A DNA stretch of 5,911 nucleotides. It comes from Kordiimonadaceae bacterium (GTDB lineage Bacteria > Pseudomonadota > Alphaproteobacteria > Sphingomonadales > Kordiimonadaceae). This document shows, one piece after another, positions 1 through 5,284 of this stretch. Every line of letters starts with the position of its first letter. Within the stretch, counting starts at the first letter, position 1. Below the pieces are notes generated by a model. It had not been told where the DNA came from. It searched no databases and worked only from the letters and a program-made list of their open reading frames with translations. Made by a program: the position numbers and the translations under genes. The stretch lies in the NCBI GenBank assembly GCA_016764715.1, contig JAESRJ010000208.1, positions 1-5,911 on the forward strand. Direction: 5' to 3'.

Positions 1-420
1 CATCCGCTTCGTAAGGATTTTCCGCTCACTGGGTATGTGGAAGTGCGTTATGACGATGAAGACGGCCTTGTCGTTGAACGTGTGGTTGGGGCCGCAGATT
101 GCGGTATGATTATCAATACGTTAGGCGCTACAGCACAAATGGAAAGCGGCGTTCATGACGGGTTGTCGACCGCGCTGCATCAGCACGTACGCATTGAAGG
201 TGGCCGTATTACATCTGGTAATTTTGATGCCATGCCGCTTCTGCGCATCGATAAAGCACCCCGACATTTTGAAATGCATTTCGTTAAAAGCGAAGAAGAG
301 CCATGGGGCACAGGCGAAATCGGATTACCAGCCTTTATACCGTCCCTGATGAACTCAATTTTTGCGGCCACAGGCAAGCGTATACGAGATTTGCCAATAG
401 GCGAGCAGTTGTCGGCGTAA
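1..420 (+). CDS. Molybdopterin-binding subunit of a xanthine dehydrogenase-family oxidoreductase (IorB-like), C-terminal part
   Basis: The frame is open from base 1, so the gene begins outside the window and 139 residues plus a TAA stop are visible. The GTG at 37 is internal and not a start. The protein would be the large catalytic subunit of a molybdenum hydroxylase, which binds molybdopterin cytosine dinucleotide and hydroxylates N-heterocycles or aldehydes together with a 2Fe-2S subunit. Visible family marks are the segment AADCGMIINTLGATAQMESG (visible residues 31-50), NFDAMPLLR (74-82), and the active-site loop WGTGEIGLP (102-110), whose Glu106 matches the catalytic base of this family. 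The C-terminal IFAATGKRIRDLPI is also typical. The look is closest to the isoquinoline 1-oxidoreductase beta subunit, but the substrate cannot be read from this fragment. The stop lies 2 bp from the stop of the convergent regulator gene. Confidence 0.93.
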   Translation, partial: HPLRKDFPLTGYVEVRYDDEDGLVVERVVGAADCGMIINTLGATAQMESGVHDGLSTALHQHVRIEGGRITSGNFDAMPLLRIDKAPRHFEMHFVKSEEEPWGTGEIGLPAFIPSLMNSIFAATGKRIRDLPIGEQLSA

Positions 421-422
421 TG

Positions 423-1166
423 TTAAGTTCCTCGGGAAAGAAATTCCCTGACTGTTTTCTGGAACCGCCGGCTAACTTGCAGCTGGCGGCCAGTTTTCAA
501 AACCACACCAACTCCCTGATCTGCTTCACTTAGCTCGGCAATAAAATTGATATTAACCGCGTGGGATCGGTGAATTCGGAGGAAGATTTCAGGGTCTAAT
601 ACGCTAAGAAGAGATGTGAGCGTTTGGCGCTGTATATGCCCTTCACCGCTCGCCTGAAGGCACAAATAATCGCCAGCCGCTTCGATGCATTCTATTGACG
701 CCACGTCCAGCATGAGCATGGTTTTACCGTCTTTTATTGCTAGCCGCTTCAAAAACAGTTTACCAGTTGCCCTAGGAATTTTGGTGGGGCAGGCGGCCCG
801 GGTGGCTTCGACCCTAACCTTAATACGCTCCAACGTGTCTTTGAACTCAGTATCATCAATTGGTTTGACCAAATAGTTAAGCGCATTGAGCCGAAATGCA
901 TCAAGGGCGTGGCTGTCGTAAGCGGTGACAAACACAATTTCGGTTTCGCTGGTCTCCCGAATGTTTTCCGCCACAACCAAGCCATCAACACCCGGCATTT
1001 GTATATCCAAAAAGATAATGTCTGGCTGCAAGGAGGCCGCAAGAACAATTGCATCTGAGCCGTTATCTGCTTGACCACAAACGAAAAAACCAAGTTCTTT
1101 GTTTAGCCGCAGCATTATATTTTCGCGCGCCAAAGGCTCGTCATCTACGATTAATACACTGATCAC
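423..1166 (-). CDS. LytTR-family response regulator (receiver plus LytTR DNA-binding domain)
   Basis: A 247-residue cytoplasmic transcription regulator of the LytR/AlgR/AgrA type. The receiver domain occupies about residues 1-120, with acidic pocket Asp8-Asp9, phosphoacceptor Asp54 in FLDIQMP, Thr81 in VTAYD, Tyr98 and Lys101 in YLVKP. The LytTR domain covers about residues 138-243 and carries the characteristic ECIEAAGDYLCL and IHRSHAVNINFI segments; this fold binds DNA through beta strands. I chose the GTG at 1166 because it overlaps the TGA stop of the upstream kinase as GTGA, the usual arrangement for translational coupling, and because it starts the protein right at the first receiver strand (ISVLIVDDEP). 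An in-frame GTG at 1178 would add four residues; no strong Shine-Dalgarno distinguishes them. The cognate kinase is almost certainly the gene directly upstream. The target genes are unknown. Confidence 0.95.
   Translation of the reverse strand: MISVLIVDDEPLARENIMLRLNKELGFFVCGQADNGSDAIVLAASLQPDIIFLDIQMPGVDGLVVAENIRETSETEIVFVTAYDSHALDAFRLNALNYLVKPIDDTEFKDTLERIKVRVEATRAACPTKIPRATGKLFLKRLAIKDGKTMLMLDVASIECIEAAGDYLCLQASGEGHIQRQTLTSLLSVLDPEIFLRIHRSHAVNINFIAELSEADQGVGVVLKTGRQLQVSRRFQKTVREFLSRGT
434..458 (+). terminator. Possible weak intrinsic terminator of the oxidoreductase gene
   Basis: GGGAA (434-438) and TTCCC (444-448) can form a 5-bp stem with loop AGAAA, followed by a T-rich stretch (TGTTTTCT, 451-458). 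It lies 13 bases after the plus-strand stop and inside the last codons of the convergent regulator gene. The stem is short and the T tract is interrupted, so this is only a candidate. Confidence 0.3.
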
Positions 1167-2260
1167 GCTTTGTCCCACTCAAGCTCAATACTAATTTCCA
1201 CCTCAAAAGACCTACCGCCTACGATCATTGCTTTAAGGGACGCTTTACCCCCGTAGGTCGCCTGCAGTCGTCTTTCCGTATTTTCCAACCCTATTCCTAA
1301 ACCTGTTGTTTTTTCATTCAGCGGTTCGTCATCACTACGGCTTTGGTTTTTTATTGTAAGGAGTAGAAATCTAGATTTTTTGCGTGCCGATACCGCCACC
1401 GTACCGCCGTGGATATTCTGACTAACAGAGTGTTTTATCGCATTTTCCAAAAGCGGCTGCAGGATTAAGCTGGGTATTCGAAAACTTTCCACGTCCGGAG
1501 CAATATCCCACGTTACAGTGAGCCGATCTTGAAAACGTACCGTTTCTATATCGACATATATCTTAGCGCGTTCGATTTCCTGTAGTAACGGAATGGTTTC
1601 AACTGGATTGTTGCTTAGCGACTGACGCAGAAAAGATGAGAGTTTTCCTAGCATTACACGAGATTCTTTAATGTCTTCTTTAATTAAAAGTGTATCCAAA
1701 CTATTCAAAACATTGAATAAGAAATGTGGGCTTATCTGAAGGTGTAGCAGCTTCAACTGCGCTTCTTTGGCCTGCAGTTCAGCTACCTGCGCCCGCTCTT
1801 TTTGCACAACAAATTTACTGTGATAGGTGAGCAAGAAATATCCAATAGTCCAGGGCAATAGCTGCAATACGGCAATGGAAGCATGCCAAAAATAATGCCG
1901 CACGGAGAGATCGACGGGCAGGGTCTGTTGTATCAGATGGATATCGATGGCGTTATAACTAATCCTCCATAGAAGCCCCGTCGTAGCAGACAAAATCAAA
2001 CCGACAAGTATCCGGGTGCGAAACTCTTTGTTCCTATGGGCCCAAAACAGAAAGGCTAAAAGCGTGGAAAAAAGAAAGCCGGTAGCCTTCGACGCGACGT
2101 TAAATTCCCAAGGCGGCGCAGTATAGGGCAACCATACGATGCGTGTCGCAACCCAGTAGAATGCCCAGATCACTGTCTGCCATACATAAAATGCGCTTTT
2201 ATAGGGATTAAGGTAATTTGGAACCACTATTCGTTTAACCGCCTTTGTACTTTGAACCAT
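1163..2260 (-). CDS. LytS/YehU-type membrane sensor histidine kinase
   Basis: A 365-residue inner-membrane kinase that should phosphorylate the LytTR regulator encoded next. Four hydrophobic helices are visible at about residues 23-45, 58-75, 82-100 and 125-147, with no sizeable periplasmic sensor domain. A charged helix, probably a coiled coil, runs from about 150 to 172. The His_kinase domain (PF06580 type) begins at LHLQISPHFLFNVLNSL, with His179 as the phosphoacceptor. The ATPase domain shows the N box in LQPLLENAIKH (Asn273) and the G box TGLGIGLENTERRL (about 319-332). The start is ATG at 2260, preceded closely by AGGA. The stop overlaps the start of the regulator gene by 4 bases (GTGA). 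The signal sensed cannot be told: the membrane part is of the generic 4-helix type and probably detects a membrane or small-molecule cue. Confidence 0.95.
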   Translation of the reverse strand: MVQSTKAVKRIVVPNYLNPYKSAFYVWQTVIWAFYWVATRIVWLPYTAPPWEFNVASKATGFLFSTLLAFLFWAHRNKEFRTRILVGLILSATTGLLWRISYNAIDIHLIQQTLPVDLSVRHYFWHASIAVLQLLPWTIGYFLLTYHSKFVVQKERAQVAELQAKEAQLKLLHLQISPHFLFNVLNSLDTLLIKEDIKESRVMLGKLSSFLRQSLSNNPVETIPLLQEIERAKIYVDIETVRFQDRLTVTWDIAPDVESFRIPSLILQPLLENAIKHSVSQNIHGGTVAVSARKKSRFLLLTIKNQSRSDDEPLNEKTTGLGIGLENTERRLQATYGGKASLKAMIVGGRSFEVEISIELEWDKA

Positions 2261-2604
2261 GCCATCCTAATATAAAGCAGAACTGTTCACAAAACCAAGC
2301 GGCCAAAAGCCGCTCGTCCTGCAAAAGCGGCCGTTTAAAGCAATAGTCAGGGGCGCGCGAACCAATATCACTTTGACAGGTCCAATATTACTCACTGTGT
2401 AAAATTTGGGATCGAAAGGAAAAAACTGACATACCAGTTCGGCCAAGCTTTTTACCCGCCCATAGCTGACTGCCGATAGCGTCCCGCTTAATGGTGCACT
2501 TGAATGTGGACTCAAAATTCGAGCAAGAGACTTTCGTATCGGTAGTGACTGACAGTCGATGGCAAGTCCTGCCCTCCTTTTTTATATTAGATAGAGGCCT
2601 AAGC
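2261..2604. other. Intergenic region of about 340 bp, no convincing gene; possible sequence relic
   Basis: This region lies between the 3' end of the SleB-type hydrolase and the start of the kinase. Minus-strand open frames exist (for example 2267-2515 from a TTG), but they have no proper ribosome-binding site and no protein family I recognise. A purine-rich AAAAAAGGAGGG stretch at 2573-2584 (minus strand) looks like a ribosome-binding site but leads only to a 17-codon frame. The kinase promoter should lie at the left end, where TATATT occurs just before the AGGA, but no acceptable -35 element is present at the right distance. The sequence reads like a degraded element, a suspicion I cannot test here. 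Confidence 0.4.
2298..2331 (-). terminator. GC-rich alternative hairpins, possible terminator of the hydrolase transcript
   Basis: AGCGGC (2298-2303) pairs perfectly with GCCGCT (2309-2314) across a 5-base loop. The same GCCGCT can instead pair with a second AGCGGC (2326-2331) across an 11-base loop, so the two stems exclude each other. On the minus strand the first hairpin is followed by TGGTTTTG, a poor T tract. It could end transcription coming from the hydrolase about 300 bases upstream, or it could be part of a dispersed intergenic repeat. Confidence 0.35.
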
Positions 2605-3108
2605 CTACTGTAGCTGGGCGTAGTAGCTGTCATTGGTTGTGTAGAAAATATGGTTACCAATTACGGCGCTTACCGTTGCGTGGCTCAGATAAGACGGCCG
2701 CGCAATTTCCTTACTGTGGTAGAATATCGCGCCGCCCGTAAGATCGGGCAGGGTGCCCGCTTGAGCCCGTTTAGCTAATGCAAGTGCCTTACGGTAGCGA
2801 GTATCTGTATCTTTAACGTCTATGAGTTTGTTTCTATTGGCGTCAAAAACATTATAAGCAGAGAATTGCAGCTTCTGCTTAGCAACGCCTGAAAGGGTTT
2901 GAGGGAATCGCGGGCTTTTGCTTCTGTTCACCATAACGTTCAGCACCGCCTGCATGCCATCATCGGTTTCGCCTCGGGCCTCCCCCCATGTTACACGAGC
3001 GGCCCATTCAACATTATGGGCACGGTAAAGGGTAGATCCACCAAAGATCAGTAGAAGGGCAAAAACAATTGCGAATTTGAACTTATTTGTGAATGGTATG
3101 CGCCTCAT
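2605..3108 (-). CDS. SleB/CwlJ-family cell wall hydrolase (Hydrolase_2), membrane-anchored
   Basis: A 167-residue protein of the family that includes spore cortex-lytic SleB and is common in non-sporing alphaproteobacteria, where it is thought to cleave peptidoglycan in the periplasm. After a basic N-terminus, one hydrophobic segment at about residues 12-27 (FAIVFALLLIFGGSTL) acts as signal or anchor. The catalytic domain starts at about residue 33. It shows WGEARGE with Glu43 as the likely catalytic acid, GMQAVLNVMVNR (51-62), SPRFPQTLSGV (65-75), QFSAYN (81-86), LTGGAIFYH (123-131) and IGNHIFYT near the end. The start is uncertain. ATG 3108 gives a standard signal-anchor N-terminus but has no visible Shine-Dalgarno. 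An in-frame GTG at 3144 adds 12 residues and directly abuts AAGGG, which is too close to be ideal. The gene seems monocistronic, with large gaps on both sides. Confidence 0.94.
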   Translation of the reverse strand: MRRIPFTNKFKFAIVFALLLIFGGSTLYRAHNVEWAARVTWGEARGETDDGMQAVLNVMVNRSKSPRFPQTLSGVAKQKLQFSAYNVFDANRNKLIDVKDTDTRYRKALALAKRAQAGTLPDLTGGAIFYHSKEIARPSYLSHATVSAVIGNHIFYTTNDSYYAQLQ

Positions 3109-3234
3109 AATACAATATGTAAGGAATAAACGTACGAATTCCACCCCTTAGCAGACTGTTTTTGTATTATCATCTAATCCTAACAGGCAAAATGTAACTT
3201 GGGCAGTATCAAGAAACTTCTGGTAAGCCGCCAT

Positions 3235-3250
3235 TAGCAGCAGACTGCTA
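3235..3250. repeat. Perfect 6-bp inverted repeat TAGCAG-N4-CTGCTA
   Basis: TAGCAG (3235-3240) and CTGCTA (3245-3250) are exact reverse complements around CAGA. No T run follows on either strand, so it is not a typical terminator. A related string, TTAGCAGACTG, occurs once more at 3148-3158, close to the hydrolase start. The significance is unknown. Confidence 0.4.
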
Positions 3251-3367
3251 TTGCCACCTTCGCTAATTGTCGCCAGCTATTTCTTTGAACCGAAACAGGA
3301 TGCCCAGGGAAAGCCAACTACCGATGGGCCTTGCAGGACACACGACGAAGCCTGTCTTAGTAGCCAG

Positions 3368-3395
3368 GTAACATGTTCAACAGCAGTTACATGTA
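3368..3395. repeat. Two 8-bp palindromes, AACATGTT and TACATGTA, 18 bp apart
   Basis: AACATGTT (3370-3377) and TACATGTA (3388-3395) are each self-complementary, with centres 18 bp apart. In addition GTAAC (3368-3372) and GTTAC (3386-3390) form an inverted pair. Paired palindromes can be binding sites for dimeric regulators, but no promoter is evident beside them and the nearest minus-strand start is about 260 bp away. A chance occurrence is possible. Confidence 0.3.
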
Positions 3396-3600
3396 CGCTT
3401 GCGATTTATAATTGCCGGCGCAGGTTCATTTCTAATGTTAGGGAATAGCTGTATGTTTCGAGCCGTATGAGCCGATCAGGCTTGAAAGGGCGCAGGGGCT
3501 TTTAAGTTTTGAGGTAGCCGCATTACATAGATCGGTTGATTGGAGGCAGACACCCAAAGTGCGTATAATTTATATTATGGGAAATATTTAGGAACGAGAC

Positions 3601-3891
3601 TTAGCGTTCGATAGCATCCCAAACGTCAAATTCATGATTGATGCTCCACTCAATCAAATGACGGTAAATATCTTCAATATACTTGGTATCACCGCCCAAC
3701 ACTGCACCCGATGTTTTTGCCTTTGATACAACATCTTCAATACGCCAATTATCGCGTACGGTGTCACGGTCCAGTTTAATGTGGCCAGCCTGTGCAATAT
3801 AATTAAGACGCTCAAGAAGCAACGGCACTATTAGTGTATCGACACGGTCGATCTCTTCACGAATTTCTTTCATGTTATCGCAGTTTTTCAA
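3601..3891 (-). CDS. Chorismate mutase, AroQ class, PchB-like (possible isochorismate pyruvate-lyase)
   Basis: A 96-residue all-helical cytoplasmic enzyme of the chorismate mutase type II fold. Such proteins convert chorismate to prephenate for Phe/Tyr synthesis; the close relative PchB removes pyruvate from isochorismate to give salicylate. The active-site set is visible: Arg11 (in EIREEID), Arg28 (LLLER), Lys39 (HIKLD), Asp47 and Arg50 (VRDNWR). The spacing Arg11-Arg28-Lys39 equals that of Arg14-Arg31-Lys42 in PchB. The position of PchB Gln90 or E. coli Gln88 is Glu87 here (SINHEFDVW). The N-terminal Cys-x-x-Met-x-x-Ile-Arg pattern and the C-terminal Trp favour the PchB-like subgroup. Start TTG 3891 is chosen because it keeps that Cys and has AAAGAG 7 bases upstream; ATG 3873 is the alternative. 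No isochorismate synthase or siderophore gene is visible, so plain mutase activity is at least as likely. Confidence 0.92.
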   Translation of the reverse strand: MKNCDNMKEIREEIDRVDTLIVPLLLERLNYIAQAGHIKLDRDTVRDNWRIEDVVSKAKTSGAVLGGDTKYIEDIYRHLIEWSINHEFDVWDAIER

Positions 3892-3902
3892 GGCACACTC
3901 TT

Positions 3903-3926
3903 TCAGACAAAATTTATGATGTCTGA
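3903..3926 (-). promoter_or_regulatory. Leader hairpin just upstream of the chorismate mutase ribosome-binding site
   Basis: TCAGACA (3903-3909) and TGTCTGA (3920-3926) form a perfect 7-bp inverted repeat with a 10-base AT-rich centre. On the minus strand it ends directly before AAAGAG and 11 bases before the TTG start. There is no T run, so it is not an intrinsic terminator. It could be an operator, an mRNA processing or stabilising element, or a structure affecting translation of the mutase. Confidence 0.4.
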
Positions 3927-3956
3927 GTACAATCCTTCAGCACAGGGTTCAAGCAG

Positions 3957-4838
3957 TCATTTTGACGCGCCGCCGCTAATCAACCGAATGGCGTCTTTGG
4001 GAACCAGATCAAACATTACAGCTTGTGCTTTTGCCTGGGTATCCAGTCGTGGCAGCAACTGATAAAACAGTTTTCTGCTATTTGCTTCATCAAGTGACAT
4101 CGCACCGCGGGCAATAAGTGTTGCCGCTTCAAGCTGGCCTGATAGCGCATAAATCGTTGCAAGTATTTTTTGGCCTGTGGTTTGACCAGACACACGTGCC
4201 ATCGACGTTTGTACCAAAGCAACTGCCGCAGGGTATTCGGCACTAAGGGCAAATGATAAGGCCAGGTACTGAGTAGCCTTATGATCACCTGGTGCAACTG
4301 ACATCGCCTTTTCAAATAGCTGACGCGCTTTGCTAATGTCACCCGCGACTTGCGCTAGCTTGCCTCCAAGAATGAGCAATTCGTTACTTACATAACCAGT
4401 GGCGAGCAGCGGCTGCAATAAATTAGCTGCAGCGTCAAAGTCATCATTTCTTATATGCACACGCGCATATTCCGCAATCACTTTGCTATTGGAAGGATTG
4501 TCACGATGAAGTCTCGCGAACAAATCTAAACCCTGCTTTGTTCCGCCAAGCGAGACAGTAACACGCGCGTAGCCTATTTGAGCGTTGATTAAATCTGGGT
4601 TATTCGAAATGACTTGTGCATATAGATTCTGTGCACCTGTTAGGTTGCCAGACCGTTCAAAACCCTCAGCTACGTTTACCAAACCAGCCGGGTTCTTGTC
4701 GGCAAGGCTATTCCTTGCATTGGCGCCAAAAGGGCCAACTCCCTCAGTCGCTCGATTTCTATAGCTATCAGCGGCACAGCCACTTAATCCTACAAGGCAA
4801 AGTGCTAATGCGATTCGAATACCTAAAATTTTATTCAA
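3957..4838 (-). CDS. TPR-repeat lipoprotein (TadD-like?)
   Basis: A 293-residue predicted lipoprotein. The N-terminus is a clean type II signal peptide: Lys3 and Arg8, a hydrophobic core, then the lipobox Leu18-Ser-Gly-Cys21, so the mature protein would be lipidated at Cys21 and sit in the periplasm or outer membrane. From about residue 49 to 220 there are roughly five 34-residue TPR-like helical pairs, with recurrent Gly/Ala and NP or PGD turn positions (for example GDISKARQLFEKAMSVAPGD, about 166-185). TPR arrays bind other proteins; TadD of the Flp/Tad pilus assembly has this architecture, but no tad genes are in view. I chose TTG 4838 because GAGGTG lies 6 bases upstream and the signal peptide then has normal length. 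The in-frame TTG 4895 would put 19 extra residues with a run of arginines before it. The mutase follows 65 bp downstream and may share the transcript. Confidence 0.9.
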   Translation of the reverse strand: MNKILGIRIALALCLVGLSGCAADSYRNRATEGVGPFGANARNSLADKNPAGLVNVAEGFERSGNLTGAQNLYAQVISNNPDLINAQIGYARVTVSLGGTKQGLDLFARLHRDNPSNSKVIAEYARVHIRNDDFDAAANLLQPLLATGYVSNELLILGGKLAQVAGDISKARQLFEKAMSVAPGDHKATQYLALSFALSAEYPAAVALVQTSMARVSGQTTGQKILATIYALSGQLEAATLIARGAMSLDEANSRKLFYQLLPRLDTQAKAQAVMFDLVPKDAIRLISGGASK

Positions 4839-4844
4839 ATTCCT

Positions 4845-4850
4845 CACCTC
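4845..4850 (-). promoter_or_regulatory. Ribosome-binding site GAGGTG that sets the TTG start of the TPR lipoprotein
   Basis: GAGGTG on the minus strand is a near-full match to the anti-Shine-Dalgarno complement GGAGGTG and lies 6 bases before TTG 4838. No comparable site serves the upstream TTG 4895. Confidence 0.7.
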
Positions 4851-4928
4851 ATTTAAGGCCCTAAAACGAAGAAAAACCCTCCGCGGCACCTGCAAACCCC
4901 CAAATACAGCCAGTTCTGACGTTTAAAG

Positions 4929-4962
4929 TGGCCAGAAACAGCTTTTTCAGGTATAGTTATAC
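4929..4962 (+). promoter_or_regulatory. Possible promoter of the 60-codon ORF, with a small dyad over the -10
   Basis: TATAGT (4952-4957) resembles a -10 element. Seventeen bases upstream is TGGCCA (4929-4934), a weak -35 match. GTATA (4951-4955) and TATAC (4958-4962) form an inverted repeat over the -10, which could be an operator or chance. The TPR lipoprotein promoter must lie in the same divergent gap on the other strand but could not be placed. Confidence 0.25.
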
Positions 4963-4971
4963 AGTTGAGAG

Positions 4972-4998
4972 AGCGTGTGTCATGGGTAAATGCACGCT
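4972..4998 (+). promoter_or_regulatory. Leader hairpin directly upstream of the 60-codon ORF ribosome-binding site
   Basis: AGCGTG (4972-4977) and CACGCT (4993-4998) pair perfectly around a 15-base loop. The stem ends three bases before the GGAG (5002-5005) that serves the ATG at 5013. It may stabilise the transcript or affect ribosome access. Confidence 0.35.
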
Positions 4999-5012
4999 GT
5001 TGGAGTAAATTT

Positions 5013-5195
5013 ATGGTTGATATTCAAGCAACTGCTGTAGCTAGCCAAGCAATTGGCGTGTCTGGAAGTTCAGGGTCACTAGAATCAGTTTCTCAAGAGA
5101 GAAAAATTGCTGATGATAGTAGCATTGAGCGAAAAGAAGTCGAGCCGTCTGCAACGCTTCCGGGTGTTGGTGATAACGTAGACTTACAAGCTTAG
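5013..5195 (+). CDS. Small hypothetical protein, 60 aa, Ser-rich and acidic
   Basis: I do not recognise a family. The ATG at 5013 is preceded by GGAG at a spacing of 7 bases, and the ORF ends at TAG/TTAG 5193-5195, 20 bases before a strong intrinsic terminator. The frame is open upstream to 4965, but that earlier GTG has no Shine-Dalgarno. The product begins MVDIQATAVASQAIGVSGSSG, a mildly hydrophobic Ala/Val stretch followed by Gly/Ser. A charged middle (about residues 26-44, rich in Glu, Asp, Lys, Arg, Ser) and an acidic tail ending DNVDLQA follow. There is no membrane segment, signal peptide, Cys or metal motif, so it is probably a soluble, largely disordered protein. The complete unit (leader hairpin, ribosome-binding site, ORF, terminator) argues that it is expressed. 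It could also be a small structured RNA with an incidental ORF. Confidence 0.6.
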   Translation: MVDIQATAVASQAIGVSGSSGSLESVSQERKIADDSSIERKEVEPSATLPGVGDNVDLQA

Positions 5196-5215
5196 GCATA
5201 AGATACGTTCCAAAG

Positions 5216-5243
5216 AGGCCTGCGTAGATTTGCGCGGGCTTTT
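5216..5243 (+). terminator. Intrinsic terminator of the 60-codon ORF
   Basis: GCCTGCG (5218-5224) pairs with CGCGGGC (5233-5239) over seven positions with one G-T wobble and an 8-base loop. The stem can extend by AG (5216-5217) against TT, and TTTT (5240-5243) follows directly. On the minus strand the hairpin is followed by CTCTTT and may weakly serve the convergent gene as well. Confidence 0.75.
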
Positions 5244-5284
5244 GGCGTGTGGGTTTGGCGCTTGTTTGTTTTTAAGACGACAGA

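Larger units (their letters stand above)
3109..3600. other. Intergenic region of about 490 bp with palindromes and a decayed-looking frame
   Basis: No gene is convincingly supported. It must contain the hydrolase promoter near its left end; TAATAC at about 3165-3170 on the minus strand is a possible -10, with TTGCCT 15 bases upstream, so spacing is poor. On the minus strand the frame from 3405 to a TAA at 3148-3150 is open apart from one TAG at 3277-3279, which could mark an old gene or repeat. On the plus strand a 65-codon TTG frame (3251-3448) lacks a ribosome-binding site. The rightmost part (3560-3600) is AT-rich and is the 3' flank of the chorismate mutase gene; I see no GC-rich terminator there. 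Confidence 0.4.

Noticed and set aside
2267..2515. Minus-strand 82-codon ORF upstream of the kinase
   Set aside because: TTG start without a ribosome-binding site, and its end is made of the GC-rich hairpin cluster rather than protein-like sequence.
3251..3448. Plus-strand 65-codon Cys-containing ORF
   Set aside because: It starts at TTG with no Shine-Dalgarno, has no recognisable family, and overlaps an equally open frame on the other strand.
4839..4895. Longer TPR lipoprotein starting at TTG 4895
   Set aside because: It would put 19 residues with an Arg-rich run before a complete lipoprotein signal peptide, and it lacks the good GAGGTG site that serves TTG 4838.
4929..4943. Sigma-54 promoter (GG...GC) upstream of the 60-codon ORF
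   Set aside because: GG (4930-4931) and GC (4941-4942) are separated by 9 bases rather than the required 10, and the flanking bases match poorly.
4914..4948. Terminator-like TTCTG/CAGAA dyad followed by TTTTT in the divergent gap
   Set aside because: The stem is only 5 bp without a mismatch, with a long loop, and no plus-strand gene upstream would need it.
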